Shown here: positions 54,964 through 64,000 of the stretch, one piece after another | Numbering within the stretch: position 1 is the stretch's first letter | How the letters are laid out: every line of letters begins with the position of its first letter | Origin: Flavipsychrobacter sp. | Lineage (GTDB): Bacteria; Bacteroidota; Bacteroidia; Chitinophagales; Chitinophagaceae | Assembly (NCBI GenBank): GCA_016786615.1 | Contig: JAEUVX010000014.1 | Coordinates: forward strand, 1-64,000 | Reading direction: 5' to 3' | Length of the DNA: 64,000 nt | Made by a program: the position numbers and the translations under genes | Notes under the pieces: generated by a model | Told to the model about the DNA's origin: nothing | Databases searched by the model: none | What the model saw: the letters and a program-made list of their open reading frames with translations, nothing else

Positions 54964-55839
54964 ATGAATCAATTTCGTGGTACGGGTGTGGCATTAGTAA
55001 CACCTTTCAACACTGACGGCAGTGTAGATTACGCAGCATTGGAAAAGCTGGTAAATCATGTGATAACGGGTGGTGTAAATTACCTGGTAGCTTTAGGTAC
55101 TACCAGCGAAGCACCAACTATGAGTGCGACTGAGCGAAAACAGGTGTTGGCATTTATTCTAGAAAAGTGCAATAAACGTGTACCCGTTGTCTGTGGTATT
55201 GGCGGAAACAATACTGCTGAAGTGATAGCACAGCTTAGTGAATACGACCTGACTAATGTTGATGGCATATTATCTGTTGTGCCTTATTATAATAAGCCTA
55301 CTCAAGAGGGGTTATACCAACACTTCAAAGCGATAGCACAGGCTACTGCAAAGTCTATTATACTATACAACGTACCCGGCCGTACGGTTACCAATATGTT
55401 GCCTGCTACTACATTGCGTCTTGCTAATGAGTTCAAAAACATAGTAGCTGTAAAAGAAGCAAGTGGTAATATGGGGCAGTGTATGGAATTGGTACAAGGC
55501 AAGCCTGCACATTTTGCCGTATTATCGGGCGATGATGATTTAGTATTACCACAGATAGCTATCGGTATGGAAGGTGTTATATCAGTGGCGGCTAACTCTT
55601 TTACTAGCGATTTTACTACTATGGTAAATGACGCACTTGCCGGTAACTATACCAATGCACAAAAGCTGCATTATAAATTGCTGGAGGGTATCCGTCTTTT
55701 ATTTGTTGAAGGTAATCCTGCTGGTGTAAAATGTGTGTTGAACCACTTCGGCATTTGTAATGATATACTTCGCCTGCCTTTGGTTAATGTAAGCAACGAT
55801 ACCAATCAAAAAATTCAACATTATCTGAAGAACCTTTAG
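54964..55839 (+). CDS. dapA: 4-hydroxy-tetrahydrodipicolinate synthase
   Basis: 291 residues. It is a class I aldolase of the TIM-barrel family condensing pyruvate with aspartate semialdehyde in lysine/DAP synthesis. Signature pieces are GTGVALVTPF, ALGTTSEAPTMS (paired threonines), GIGGNNTAEVI, LYNVPGRT (catalytic tyrosine) and IVAVKEASGN (Schiff-base lysine). The length is normal. It shares the pathway with lysA at 7940 but is not in the same operon. Confidence 0.95.
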   Translation: MNQFRGTGVALVTPFNTDGSVDYAALEKLVNHVITGGVNYLVALGTTSEAPTMSATERKQVLAFILEKCNKRVPVVCGIGGNNTAEVIAQLSEYDLTNVDGILSVVPYYNKPTQEGLYQHFKAIAQATAKSIILYNVPGRTVTNMLPATTLRLANEFKNIVAVKEASGNMGQCMELVQGKPAHFAVLSGDDDLVLPQIAIGMEGVISVAANSFTSDFTTMVNDALAGNYTNAQKLHYKLLEGIRLLFVEGNPAGVKCVLNHFGICNDILRLPLVNVSNDTNQKIQHYLKNL

Positions 55840-55894
55840 GCTTGTTTACTGTTATTCATTAACTGCTAAATACTATTAAGCACATATTATTTAA

Positions 55895-55925
55895 TTGGTT
55901 AATAATAGGTAAACACTTATCTTTG
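55895..55925 (+). promoter_or_regulatory. ahcY promoter
   Basis: TTG (55895-55897) and TATCTTTG (55918-55925) with 20-nt spacing fit the TTG/N17-23/TAnnTTTG form. No riboswitch-like structure is evident in the short leader. Confidence 0.65.
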
Positions 55926-55961
55926 CGCTTCGAAAAAATTTAAACTGAAAATAAACAGGAT

Positions 55962-57290
55962 ATGAGTACAATGACTCGTTCACAAATTGACTTCAAACTG
56001 CCTTACAAAGTTAAGGACATGAGCTTGGCTGAGTGGGGCCGTAAAGAAATAAAACTGGCTGAGGCAGAAATGCCGGGCCTGATGGCAATCCGTGCTGAAT
56101 ATGGCCCTCAACAGCCGTTGAAAGGCGCGCGTATTGCAGGTTGTCTGCACATGACAATCCAGACTGCTGTGTTGATTGAAACACTGGTAGCATTGGGTGC
56201 GGAAGTAAAATGGAGTTCTTGTAACATCTTCTCTACACAAGACCACGCTGCTGCTGCAATAGCTGCTGCAGGTATCGGTGTATTTGCATGGAAAGGGCAA
56301 ACACAAGCTGAAGCTGATTGGTGTATTGAACAGACATTATTCTTTGGTGGAGAAGACCGTCCATTAAATATGATACTGGACGATGGTGGTGACCTGACTA
56401 ACATCGTGTTTGATAACTACACAGAGTTGATTCAGCACATCAAAGGCCTGAGTGAAGAAACTACTACAGGTGTACACCGTCTTTACGAGCGTATGCAGAA
56501 AGGTACATTGCCTATCCCTGCTATCAACGTAAACGACTCTGTTACAAAATCTAAGTTCGACAACAAATATGGTTGTAAAGAATCACTGGTTGACTCTATC
56601 CGCCGCGCTACAGACGTAATGATGGCCGGTAAAGTAGCTGTTGTTGGCGGTTATGGTGACGTAGGTAAAGGTTCTGCAGAATCGCTGCGTGGTGCAGGTG
56701 CTCGCGTTATCGTTACTGAAATTGATCCTATCTGCGCATTGCAGGCTGCTATGGACGGTTTTGAAGTAAAGAAAATGGTTGATGCAGTAAAAGAAGCAGA
56801 CATCATCGTTACAGCTTCTGGTTGCCGCGACCTGATTACTGAAAAACACTTCCGTCTGATGAAGGATAAAGCAATCGTTTGTAACATCGGCCACTTCGAC
56901 ATTGAAATCGATATGGCTTGGTTGAACAACGCTTACGGAAGCACTAAGAACACCATCAAACCACAGGTAGATCTTTATACTATAGATGGTAAAGACGTTA
57001 TCGTACTGGCTGAAGGCCGCCTGGTGAACCTGGGTTGTGCAACTGGCCACCCATCATTTGTAATGAGTAACTCTTTCAGCAACCAGACACTGGCTCAGAT
57101 AGAATTGTGGACTAACCACAGCAGCTACGAGAACAAAGTATATGTGCTGCCTAAGCACCTGGATGAAAAAGTTGCACGCCTGCACCTTGGTAAGATTGGT
57201 GTAGAACTGGAAGAACTTACAGATGCACAGGCTGAATACCTGGGTATTTCAAAAGTTGGTCCTTTCAAACCGGAAATGTACCGCTACTAA
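55962..57290 (+). CDS. ahcY: S-adenosyl-L-homocysteine hydrolase
   Basis: 442 residues. It splits S-adenosylhomocysteine into adenosine and homocysteine with bound NAD. The substrate domain starts [48 protein letters not shown], the NAD-binding [34 protein letters not shown] and the C-terminal dimer tail ending FKPEMYRY are all present. The homocysteine formed would feed the MetH encoded at 58523. It is monocistronic, with its own promoter and terminator. Confidence 0.97.
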   Translation: MSTMTRSQIDFKLPYKVKDMSLAEWGRKEIKLAEAEMPGLMAIRAEYGPQQPLKGARIAGCLHMTIQTAVLIETLVALGAEVKWSSCNIFSTQDHAAAAIAAAGIGVFAWKGQTQAEADWCIEQTLFFGGEDRPLNMILDDGGDLTNIVFDNYTELIQHIKGLSEETTTGVHRLYERMQKGTLPIPAINVNDSVTKSKFDNKYGCKESLVDSIRRATDVMMAGKVAVVGGYGDVGKGSAESLRGAGARVIVTEIDPICALQAAMDGFEVKKMVDAVKEADIIVTASGCRDLITEKHFRLMKDKAIVCNIGHFDIEIDMAWLNNAYGSTKNTIKPQVDLYTIDGKDVIVLAEGRLVNLGCATGHPSFVMSNSFSNQTLAQIELWTNHSSYENKVYVLPKHLDEKVARLHLGKIGVELEELTDAQAEYLGISKVGPFKPEMYRY

Positions 57291-57314
57291 TCGTAATCAA
57301 TAACCGATTATATC

Positions 57315-57348
57315 ATTAAGGCTCCTGTTTCGGGAGCCTTAATTTTTT
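57315..57348 (+). terminator. Terminator after ahcY
   Basis: 11-bp stem ATTAAGGCTCC/GGAGCCTTAAT with a 7-nt loop and a T-run. Confidence 0.85.
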
Positions 57349-57408
57349 GTTGCCGAAACAAAGGGTGGTTAATAATTTTTATTGATAACCAATCAGTTGG
57401 AATGTAAA

Positions 57409-57457
57409 TTGTTGCAGTTTGTTGCAGATTTTTTAATTGTTGAAAATTGCAACAATT
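57409..57457. repeat. TTGTTGCA repeat cluster in convergent intergenic region
   Basis: Two adjacent GTTGCAG copies 10 bp apart (57411-57430) and an AATTGTTG/CAACAATT inverted repeat (57435-57457) lie between convergent genes, where no promoter is needed. The function is unknown. Confidence 0.35.
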
Positions 57458-57532
57458 TGTAACAGAGGATTAAAATCGTGGGTTTATACAGTATGTCAAA
57501 GAGCGATAATTACAATGACAAATTTACGATAT

Positions 57533-57853
57533 TTATACAATGTATGGATTAACTATATCCTGTATCATATCAACAAGCTCTTCGTCCATATACCGGTATT
57601 CGTCGGGGATGTGCATAACAATAACCTGCTTGTGCTGAACAACTGAAGAGAACTGTGATAGGAGTATATCTCTATGTTTATCTTCCATTACAAATACAAT
57701 ATCTGCCCATTTGATGAGTGCTTCGTTGACTTTTGTACGTGCAACTGGTGAAGTGCCCGCCGACCTTGCAGATATGCCCGGTATGTTTTTATAAACGGCT
57801 TCGGCGGTAGGGCTGCGCCATTGGTTGCGGCTGCAAATAAAGAGGATATTCAA
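57533..57853 (-). CDS. Low-molecular-weight protein tyrosine phosphatase-like protein
   Basis: 106 residues, shorter than typical LMW-PTPs (~150). The P-loop CSRNQWRS (C7 to R13, CX5R) is at the N-terminus as in the family. SARSAGTSPVART and ADIVFVMEDKHRDIL follow, and IPDEYRYMDEELVDMI supplies a candidate general-acid aspartate. It starts 4 bp after the PAP2-like gene stop, so the two are probably cotranslated. The target is unknown. Confidence 0.8.
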   Translation of the reverse strand: MNILFICSRNQWRSPTAEAVYKNIPGISARSAGTSPVARTKVNEALIKWADIVFVMEDKHRDILLSQFSSVVQHKQVIVMHIPDEYRYMDEELVDMIQDIVNPYIV

Positions 57854-57857
57854 TGTA

Positions 57858-58520
57858 CTACCAGATAATATAGATGTAAGCGGCTACCTGTGCAATGATA
57901 CCTAATGCATACCCTGCCCATACTTCGCTTGGTTTGTGTGCACCTAACAGCAGACGGGCAGTGCCTATTATACCGCATACTATCAACGATACAAATAATG
58001 GCAGCATCATGTTTACCGGGTTGGTAAGCAGTAAAACAATCATTACACCAAGAAAGCCGCCTGCTGCACTTGTGTGCATACTTATCTTGAAGAATATATT
58101 CAAAATAAACAGCAGGATAATACCCCAGAAATTGCCAAGCAGCATTACCCTTAATATGAGCGGTGCATCAATATTTTTAAATACGTGGTATGCCCAAAAG
58201 TAAAATATCATTGTTCCGATAAGCGGAATGATACGGTCTTTGGGGTCGTGCATATAAATGCTTTGGATAAAGCCCAAACCTTTCAACAACAAAGTGGTAA
58301 GCAGTGGAAATGCAAGCGTGTTGATAGCAATGATTGCAAGTAGCTTTGAAAACATCCTGCTATCTATACCTGCAAAACCTGCAGGAGCCAGTTTATATAA
58401 CAATACAAACAATACAGTAGGCATAAACACAGGATGGAAGACAAATGATATAATGTTTGCTATCGCCCGTAGTGCCGGAGATTGTGTGCCTGCTTTTGCT
58501 GTTTTTTTGATTTCGCTCAT
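57858..58520 (-). CDS. PAP2-superfamily-like membrane protein
   Basis: 220 residues with about six membrane helices. ISMHTSAAGGFLG and GTARLLLGAHKPSEVWAGYALG resemble the second and third motifs of PAP2 phosphatases (SGH and SRxxxxxHxxxD), but the final aspartate position is altered (KPSEVWAG), so phosphatase activity is uncertain. It lies directly between metH (2 bp gap) and the small tyrosine phosphatase on the minus strand, and the three may be one transcript. Confidence 0.75.
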   Translation of the reverse strand: MSEIKKTAKAGTQSPALRAIANIISFVFHPVFMPTVLFVLLYKLAPAGFAGIDSRMFSKLLAIIAINTLAFPLLTTLLLKGLGFIQSIYMHDPKDRIIPLIGTMIFYFWAYHVFKNIDAPLILRVMLLGNFWGIILLFILNIFFKISMHTSAAGGFLGVMIVLLLTNPVNMMLPLFVSLIVCGIIGTARLLLGAHKPSEVWAGYALGIIAQVAAYIYIIW

Positions 58521-58522
58521 TG

Positions 58523-61225
58523 TTATCCTTCTAATATCGGGCTAAGCCATTTTGTTACTTCTTCTATATCCATGCCTTTACGTTTTGCATAGTCTTCCAA
58601 TTGGTCGGGCAATATGCGGTTGATGCCGAAATACGTACTCTGCGGATGACTGAAATACCAGCCACAAACAGAAGCGGCAGGGTACATTGCTAAAGACTCT
58701 GTAAGTGTAATGCCTGCATTGTCGGTAGCTTTCAGCAAATCAAACAGTTTGTATTTTTCGGTATGGTCGGGGCAGGCAGGATAACCCGGTGCAGGGCGTA
58801 TGCCCTGATAGGTTTCCTTTATCAGGTCCTGATTGCTGAGGCTTTCATCCTTAGCATAACCCCAATATTCTGTACGTACTTTTTTATGCAGCAATTCCGC
58901 AAATGCTTCAGCAAGACGGTCTGCCAATGCCTGCAGCATTATTTTATTGTAATCGTCGTGGTTATCAGCAAACGCTTTCAGGTGTGGCTCTATGCCGTGT
59001 ATGCTTACTGCAAAAGCACCCATATAATCATTAGTTACCGGGCTTATGAAGTCGGCCAGCGAGAAATGTGGCTGACTGGCAGCTTTCTTTTGTTGCTGGC
59101 GCAGCGATTCTAATGTATGCAGCACATTCCCGTTATCGTCTTTCAATATGATGGTATCAGGTGCAGGTTTTGTGGCATTCCAAAAACCAATAACACCTTC
59201 TGCATGTAACCACTGCTCCGATACTATTTTATCGAGCATAGCATTGGCATCATTAAATAGCTTGGTAGCTTCTGTGCCGACATTGGCATCATTCAGTATT
59301 TCAGGGTATTTGCCCTTCATTTCCCATGTAATGAAGAATGGCCCCCAATCTATAAACTCGCGGATATCAGCAAGGCTATAATCTGTAAATACTTTAGCAC
59401 CTGTAAACTGTGGCTTGGGTGGGGTATAGCCATCCCATTCAATTTTTACAGGATTGCGTTGTGCATCTGCAAAAGGTACATATTCTTTAGCGCTGCGTTT
59501 GCTGGCAAAGTCTTCCTGGAGTTTGGTGTATTCTGTTTGTACAGATTTTATAAAGCCGTTTTTCTGGTCGTTGCTCAGGAGGCTGCCTGCAACCGTTACG
59601 CTACGGCTTGCATCCAATACATATACAACGCCATTATCGTATTCAGGGGCAATCTTTACGGCTGTGTGTGTACGTGATGTAGTAGCGCCACCAATCAAAA
59701 GCGGCTGCTTCATGCCACGGCGTTTCATTTCTTTTGCAACGTGCACCATCTCATCCAGCGATGGCGTAATCAAACCACTCAGACCTATGATGTCAACATT
59801 TTCCTTTTGAGCGGTCTCCAATATTTTATCTGCAGGTACCATAACGCCCATGTCTATAATATCGTAGCCGTTACAACCCAATACCACGCCGACAATGTTT
59901 TTGCCTATATCGTGTACATCACCTTTCACAGTCGCCATTAATATCTTGGCAGCACCTGCACCTTCTTTGTTTTCAGTGCCTGCGGCTATGTGTGCCAAAC
60001 GGCGTTCTTCTTTTTCAGCCTCGATGAATGGTGTTAATACCGCCACGCTTTTCTTCATCACGCGAGCGCTTTTTACCACCTGTGGCAAAAACATTTTACC
60101 ACTGCCAAATAAATCTCCTACTACGTTCATGCCATCCATCAAAGGGCCTTCAATTACATCAAGCGGCTTAGGGTATTTCTGACGGGCTTCTTCCGTATCA
60201 TCATCTATATAGTCGGTAATGCCGTTTACAAGTGCATGTTTCAGTCGTTCTTCCACACTTGCGCTACGCCATGCTTCATCTTTCTTTTCTTCTTTGCCTT
60301 TAGCCTTTACTGTTTCTGCAAACGTTACGAGGCGTTCTGTGGAATCAGCACGACGGTTGAGTACCACATCTTCGCAAAGCTCGCGCAACTGTGGTTCTAT
60401 CTCATCATACACCACAAGCTGACCGGCATTTACAATGCCCATATCCATACCTGCTTTGATGGCATGGTAGAGGAATACACTGTGTATGGCTTCGCGTACG
60501 TGGTCGTTGCCACGGAAGGAGAATGATACATTGCTGACACCACCACTTATTTTAGTAAGTGGCATGCGTTCTTTAATGATACGTGTAGCTTCGATAAATT
60601 CAACAGCATAGTTGTTATGCTCTTCTATGCCAGTTGCTACAGCGAATATATTGGGGTCGAATATTATGTCCTGCGGAGCAAAGCCTACCTGTTGCGTAAG
60701 GGTATTGTAAGCACGCTGACAAATATCTACACGGCGTTGCAGTGTATCTGCCTGTCCGTTTTCGTCAAATGCCATTACAATAACTGCCGCACCGAAGCTT
60801 TTGCAGATAGTGGCCTGTTCTATAAATTTTTCTTCGCCTTCTTTCAGCGATATAGAGTTTACAATACACTTGCCCTGGATACATTTAAGTCCTGCCAGTA
60901 TTATGGAGAACTTAGACGAATCGAGCATGATGGGTATCTTGGCAATATCCGGTTCACTCTGCAGCAGGTTGATGAAAGTAGTCATTGCTTTCTCACCATC
61001 CAGCAGGGCATCATCCATGTTCACATCAAGTATCTGTGCGCCGTTTTCTACCTGTTGGCGTGCAACAGACAATGCTTCTTCGTATTTGTTTTCTTTTATT
61101 AATCGGGCAAATTTTTTAGACCCTGTAACATTGGTTCTTTCACCAACGTTTACAAAGTTTGTTTCAGGGCGAACCACCAATGGTTCTAATCCGCTCAATC
61201 TTAAAAAAGGCCTAATCTCAGACAT
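58523..61225 (-). CDS. metH: Cobalamin-dependent methionine synthase lacking the homocysteine-binding domain
   Basis: 900 residues. It begins at the pterin-binding domain ([20 protein letters not shown] ... ILDVNMDD ... [26 protein letters not shown]). The cap and cobalamin-binding domain follow ([30 protein letters not shown], with the His ligand in DVHDIG). The C-terminal AdoMet reactivation domain is present ([16 protein letters not shown]). The ~330-residue zinc homocysteine-methyltransferase domain of E. coli MetH is absent; in Bacteroidota it is commonly a separate gene, not found in this window. Confidence 0.93.
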   Translation of the reverse strand: MSEIRPFLRLSGLEPLVVRPETNFVNVGERTNVTGSKKFARLIKENKYEEALSVARQQVENGAQILDVNMDDALLDGEKAMTTFINLLQSEPDIAKIPIMLDSSKFSIILAGLKCIQGKCIVNSISLKEGEEKFIEQATICKSFGAAVIVMAFDENGQADTLQRRVDICQRAYNTLTQQVGFAPQDIIFDPNIFAVATGIEEHNNYAVEFIEATRIIKERMPLTKISGGVSNVSFSFRGNDHVREAIHSVFLYHAIKAGMDMGIVNAGQLVVYDEIEPQLRELCEDVVLNRRADSTERLVTFAETVKAKGKEEKKDEAWRSASVEERLKHALVNGITDYIDDDTEEARQKYPKPLDVIEGPLMDGMNVVGDLFGSGKMFLPQVVKSARVMKKSVAVLTPFIEAEKEERRLAHIAAGTENKEGAGAAKILMATVKGDVHDIGKNIVGVVLGCNGYDIIDMGVMVPADKILETAQKENVDIIGLSGLITPSLDEMVHVAKEMKRRGMKQPLLIGGATTSRTHTAVKIAPEYDNGVVYVLDASRSVTVAGSLLSNDQKNGFIKSVQTEYTKLQEDFASKRSAKEYVPFADAQRNPVKIEWDGYTPPKPQFTGAKVFTDYSLADIREFIDWGPFFITWEMKGKYPEILNDANVGTEATKLFNDANAMLDKIVSEQWLHAEGVIGFWNATKPAPDTIILKDDNGNVLHTLESLRQQQKKAASQPHFSLADFISPVTNDYMGAFAVSIHGIEPHLKAFADNHDDYNKIMLQALADRLAEAFAELLHKKVRTEYWGYAKDESLSNQDLIKETYQGIRPAPGYPACPDHTEKYKLFDLLKATDNAGITLTESLAMYPAASVCGWYFSHPQSTYFGINRILPDQLEDYAKRKGMDIEEVTKWLSPILEG

Positions 61226-61254
61226 CAGTTATATATAAGTGCTAAAAACGTTTG

Positions 61255-61262
61255 CAAAGGTA
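61255..61262 (-). promoter_or_regulatory. -7 element of metH
   Basis: Minus strand TACCTTTG matches TAnnTTTG, 30 nt upstream of the ATG; a TTTG lies 23 nt further upstream (minus strand of 61286-61289). The leader is too short for a cobalamin or SAM riboswitch. Confidence 0.6.
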
Positions 61263-61287
61263 ATATAATGTGAGGTCAATACATGCA

Positions 61288-61311
61288 AAAAGCCGTTCGG
61301 AAACGGCTTTT
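61288..61311 (-). terminator. Terminator between the lipoprotein gene and metH
   Basis: 10-bp stem AAAAGCCGTT/AACGGCTTTT with a 4-nt loop. Confidence 0.8.
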
Positions 61312-61333
61312 AAAGATAATATGTACTAATGAG

Positions 61334-61747
61334 TTATTTGTCGGCAATAGCCCCTGTAATATCAACTGATACATCACTTGTGCCTTTGGGCTTTTTCATC
61401 TTAAACTTAAAGGATACCGATTCCCCGGGTGTTACTACCTCATTAACTGTTTTTACAGCTTTTTCAATAGTGCTGCCGGTCTTGCTCTTGAACGTAATGC
61501 GAACTTCAATATCCTTGAAAGCAGCCAGGGTAGCTTTATTGGTTATTTCACCCTCTACCACTTCCTGATTCAACAGGTTCACATGATTATCTCCCTTAAT
61601 ACGGAGGAACTGTAATGGGTTCTCGCGTTCGGTCTCTTCCAGCGATTTCTTTTTGGCTTCATATTTATCGGAAGGGCGCTCGCTGTTGGCAGAATTACAT
61701 GCAATGGCAGAAAGTGCAATGAATGCGATATACAGGATATGTTTCAT
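61334..61747 (-). CDS. Small lipoprotein of unknown function
   Basis: 137 residues. Signal peptide with lipobox LSAIAC, so it is lipid-anchored. A charged linker (ERPSDKYEAKKKSLEETERENP) precedes a beta-rich domain (QFLRIKGDNHVNLLNQEVVEGEITNKATLAAFKDIEVRITFKSKTGS ... VTPGESVSFKFKMKKPKG) that resembles FxLYD-type or Ig-like lipoproteins; I cannot name a family with confidence. It starts 28 bp after ligA on the same strand. Confidence 0.7.
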   Translation of the reverse strand: MKHILYIAFIALSAIACNSANSERPSDKYEAKKKSLEETERENPLQFLRIKGDNHVNLLNQEVVEGEITNKATLAAFKDIEVRITFKSKTGSTIEKAVKTVNEVVTPGESVSFKFKMKKPKGTSDVSVDITGAIADK

Positions 61748-61775
61748 AATATGAATTTATGATAATGGCTGGATA

Positions 61776-63872
61776 TTAACCATTTATCAATGTTAAAAAC
61801 TCATCTTCGGTAAGTATGGCCACATTACCCAGTTTCTTGGCTTTTTCCAGCTTGCTGCCTGCGTCTTCGCCAACTACCAGATAATTCAGCTTGCTGCTTA
61901 CACCACTGAGCAACATACCACCTTTGGCTTCTACCATCGCCTCTGCCTCGCTGCGTTTGAAGCGGCTGAGCGTACCGGTAAACAGGAATGATTTACCCTC
62001 AAGCTCTCCACCACCTTGCTGTGTATTACGTTTTTGGTTGATGAGGTTAACACCTGCTGCTTCCAACAGGTCTATCATATGCCGGTTTTCGGGTGTGTGG
62101 AAGAAATGTAGTACTGATGCGGCTACTTTAGGGCCTACATCGTCCAATGCCAATAGTTGCTCTTCGGAATAGTTATATAAGTCGCGAATATGCTCTACAG
62201 CATTGGCAAGTGTCTTAGCCATTGTTTCACCTACATGGCGTATGCCGAGCCCGAATATAACACGGTTGAGTGGTTGTTGTTTGCTATTATCGATTGCAGC
62301 TTTAAGGTTTGTAACAGACTTTTCGCCGAAGCCGCCAAGTTTGGTTACTTCATCCCAGTTGATAGTATATATGCCCGGGATGTTTTTCAATAAATCTAAT
62401 TCATAGAACTTACGCACATTGGAATCGCCCATGCTGCGTATATCCATAGCGTCTTTGCTCGCAAAGTGTATAATACGCTCTACTACCTGTGCAGGGCAGC
62501 TAATGTTGATGCAACGCCAAACGGCTTCTTCTTCTGGCTTTTCAAGCTCTTCATTGCAAACTGGGCAGTGTGTTGGGAAGATTATTTTTTCCTCGGTTCC
62601 GTTTCGCAGTTCTGCAAGAGGCTTTACGATATATGGTATTACATCACCCGCACGCTCTACGAGCACAGTATCACCGATGTGCAGGTCTTTTTCACGAACT
62701 ACATCTTCATTAAACAAGGATATAGAACTTACAGTAACACCACCAATAGGTACAGGTTCTATTTTAGCAACAGGTGTTACCGAACCTGTACGCCCGACCT
62801 GAAATTCTACACGCAGCAGCTTACTGGTTGCCTGCCTTGCTTTGAATTTGTATGCTACTGCCCAACGTGGATGGTGTGTAGTCATGCCCATTTTATCCTG
62901 CATGGCAAAGCTGTTTACTTTAATTACAAGCCCATCCACTTCATAAGGTAAATCATCTCTGCGTGCTTCAAACGCTTCGCAAAATGCGATGACATGATCT
63001 ATACTGTTGAAGCGTTTCATTTCTTTAACGGGTGTAGGAAAACCAAGCTGATACAGCCAATTCAGCGAATCGTAGTGGGTGTGTAATGCTTCGGGTACTG
63101 CACTGCCGTCGGGTTGTGCATAGTAGCTTATGTGGTATAGAATAGCAGATAGCTTTCTCTTGCCAACTTCTTTCGGGTCTAAAATGCGCAGTGTGCCTGA
63201 TGCTGCATTTCGGGGATTAGCTAACGGAGATAAACCTTCTGCAATACGTTGTGTATTGTATTCGGCAAACACATCTTTATTAATAACAACCTCACCACGA
63301 ATTTCTATCTGGGTAACATTGTCTTTAGTGAATGCAGTAGATAATGGTATGGAACGTATTTGTCGGATGTTTACGGTTACTTCTTCGCCCATCACTCCAT
63401 CGCCGCGTGTGGCACCGCGAACCAACTGTCCGTTTTCATAAATCAATGATATGCTTGCGCCATCATATTTTGGCTCTGCGCAATATTCTATATCATCTGT
63501 GCCTGCAAGTTCTTTACATCGCCTGTCCCAATCGCGCAGGTCATCAGCATTGTATGTATTATCGAGGCTGAGCATAGGCACCAGATGGCTGACACTCGGA
63601 AATTTTTCACTCAGGCCTTTTGCTACACGTTGTGTCGGTGAATCGCCAGTAACATGTTCGGGATACTGTTCTTCAAGATGTTGCAGTTTTTTGAATAGTG
63701 TATCGTATTCAAAATCCGACAGCACAGGTTCGCTATGTATATAATATTTCCAGTCTGAATAATTGATTACTTCGCGCAGTTGCAGGATGGCTTCTTCGGC
63801 ATTGCTATCGCCTGTATTCAGTAAGGCTTTTGCCAGATTGTATATGCGCTGTTCGTCCTGTGTGGTGTACAT
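61776..63872 (-). CDS. ligA: NAD-dependent DNA ligase LigA
   Basis: 698 residues, full length. Domain order: Ia NMN-binding region (YSDWKYYIHSEPVLSDFEYD), adenylation domain with the AMP-lysine K135 in CAEPKYDGAS, OB fold, four-cysteine zinc finger (CPVCNEELE ... CINISCPAQ), helix-hairpin-helix repeats (LGGFGEKSVTNL, LDDVGPKVA) and a C-terminal BRCT domain (LEGKSFLFTGTLSRFKRSEAEAMVEAKGG). It seals nicks using NAD+ in replication and repair. Confidence 0.97.
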   Translation of the reverse strand: MYTTQDEQRIYNLAKALLNTGDSNAEEAILQLREVINYSDWKYYIHSEPVLSDFEYDTLFKKLQHLEEQYPEHVTGDSPTQRVAKGLSEKFPSVSHLVPMLSLDNTYNADDLRDWDRRCKELAGTDDIEYCAEPKYDGASISLIYENGQLVRGATRGDGVMGEEVTVNIRQIRSIPLSTAFTKDNVTQIEIRGEVVINKDVFAEYNTQRIAEGLSPLANPRNAASGTLRILDPKEVGKRKLSAILYHISYYAQPDGSAVPEALHTHYDSLNWLYQLGFPTPVKEMKRFNSIDHVIAFCEAFEARRDDLPYEVDGLVIKVNSFAMQDKMGMTTHHPRWAVAYKFKARQATSKLLRVEFQVGRTGSVTPVAKIEPVPIGGVTVSSISLFNEDVVREKDLHIGDTVLVERAGDVIPYIVKPLAELRNGTEEKIIFPTHCPVCNEELEKPEEEAVWRCINISCPAQVVERIIHFASKDAMDIRSMGDSNVRKFYELDLLKNIPGIYTINWDEVTKLGGFGEKSVTNLKAAIDNSKQQPLNRVIFGLGIRHVGETMAKTLANAVEHIRDLYNYSEEQLLALDDVGPKVAASVLHFFHTPENRHMIDLLEAAGVNLINQKRNTQQGGGELEGKSFLFTGTLSRFKRSEAEAMVEAKGGMLLSGVSSKLNYLVVGEDAGSKLEKAKKLGNVAILTEDEFLTLING

Positions 63873-63899
63873 AGAACAAAGAAAGTTTGAAAGGCTGAA

Positions 63900-64000
63900 T
63901 TACCCAAAGATTTTTTCCCATTCTCCTGCACCTTCCCTTATCAGTTCGGGAGTGCCTGAAGAGCAGTCAATAACTGTAGATGGCACTATTCCACCAATAC
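63900..64000 (-). CDS. 3' end of a Sua5/YrdC-family threonylcarbamoyl-AMP synthase (cut by window end)
   Basis: Only the last 33 codons are in the window. The translation contains PSTVIDCSSGTPELIREGAG followed by EWEKIFG and stop. The PSTV-(I/V)-D...REGAG ending is characteristic of the YrdC domain that makes threonylcarbamoyl-AMP for t6A tRNA modification. The stop lies 27 bp upstream of ligA on the same strand, so the two are probably cotranscribed. Confidence 0.75.
   Translation of the reverse strand, partial: IGGIVPSTVIDCSSGTPELIREGAGEWEKIFG

Noticed and set aside
55840-55961. SAH riboswitch upstream of ahcY
   Set aside because: The transcript leader after the -7 element is only about 30 nt, too short for the aptamer.
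61226-61290. Cobalamin or SAM riboswitch upstream of metH
   Set aside because: The leader between the upstream terminator and the ATG is only about 60 nt and shows no cobalamin-box or SAM-type conserved core.

Overview
The window reads as a chromosome segment of a Bacteroidota bacterium, probably near the Chitinophagales. The signs are: several proteins with type IX secretion (T9SS) C-terminal sorting domains, a giant PKD protein with a gliding-motility-type C-terminus paired with a PorP/SprF protein, LytS/LytTR two-component systems, a TonB receptor with a carboxypeptidase-regulatory-like plug extension, Bacteroidota promoters of the TAnnTTTG type, a homocysteine-domain-less MetH, and a tmRNA whose tag ends in FAMAA. 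Taxonomy is an inference from gene content and was not tested by a search.

Layout. 1-7.7 kb: T9SS cargo (Ig-like repeat protein, cut by the window start; PorP/SprF plus a PKD/CHU_C protein). 7.9-16.2 kb: housekeeping genes (lysA, a LOG-family hydrolase, an SpmA/SpmB-like membrane protein, a lipoprotein, a YiiX-like hydrolase, a UbiD decarboxylase, a VOC protein, a sugar nucleotidyltransferase). 16.2-16.6 kb: ssrA (tmRNA). 16.6-33.4 kb: two tandem segments of about 10.25 and 6.59 kb bounded by related repeats, inserted between ssrA and what looks like its original terminator beside groEL. They carry AraC, DJ-1, SDR, ExbB, LytS/LytTR, TonB receptor/DUF4249, a propeller sensor kinase with LytTR regulator and a T9SS protein, but no recognisable recombinase. 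33.5-41.5 kb: groEL-groES, a peroxiredoxin, a PCMD-like T9SS protein, an OmpR-type two-component system, a PNGase F-like T9SS protein and tRNA-Asp. 41.7-53.9 kb: a sulfur-oxidation locus. 54-64 kb: accA, dapA, ahcY, an LMW-PTP, a PAP2-like protein, metH, a lipoprotein, ligA and the 3' end of a Sua5/YrdC gene.

The sulfur locus holds a Crp/Fnr regulator, TauE/SafE exporter, 1-Cys peroxiredoxin, persulfide dioxygenase-rhodanese fusion, rhodanese, OprD-like porin, paired YeeE/YedE half-transporters, a TsdA-like dihaem cytochrome, a Tat-exported SoxB, a second Crp-like regulator and an MFS transporter. SoxYZ, SoxXA and SoxCD are not in the window. Four transcription units of this locus each carry a TGTGA-type palindrome at exactly the same distance (36.5 nt, centre to last G) from a TAnnTTTG-like -7 element. 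The first Crp protein has the RExxxR recognition-helix signature expected to read such sites, and its only two cysteines lie in one CAVSMVC stretch. This suggests one sulfur-responsive regulon.

The two observations I rate highest are this hand-aligned regulon with its minimal SoxB/TsdA gene set, and the recombinase-less tandem islands at the 3' end of ssrA with repeated T-arm-like motifs.
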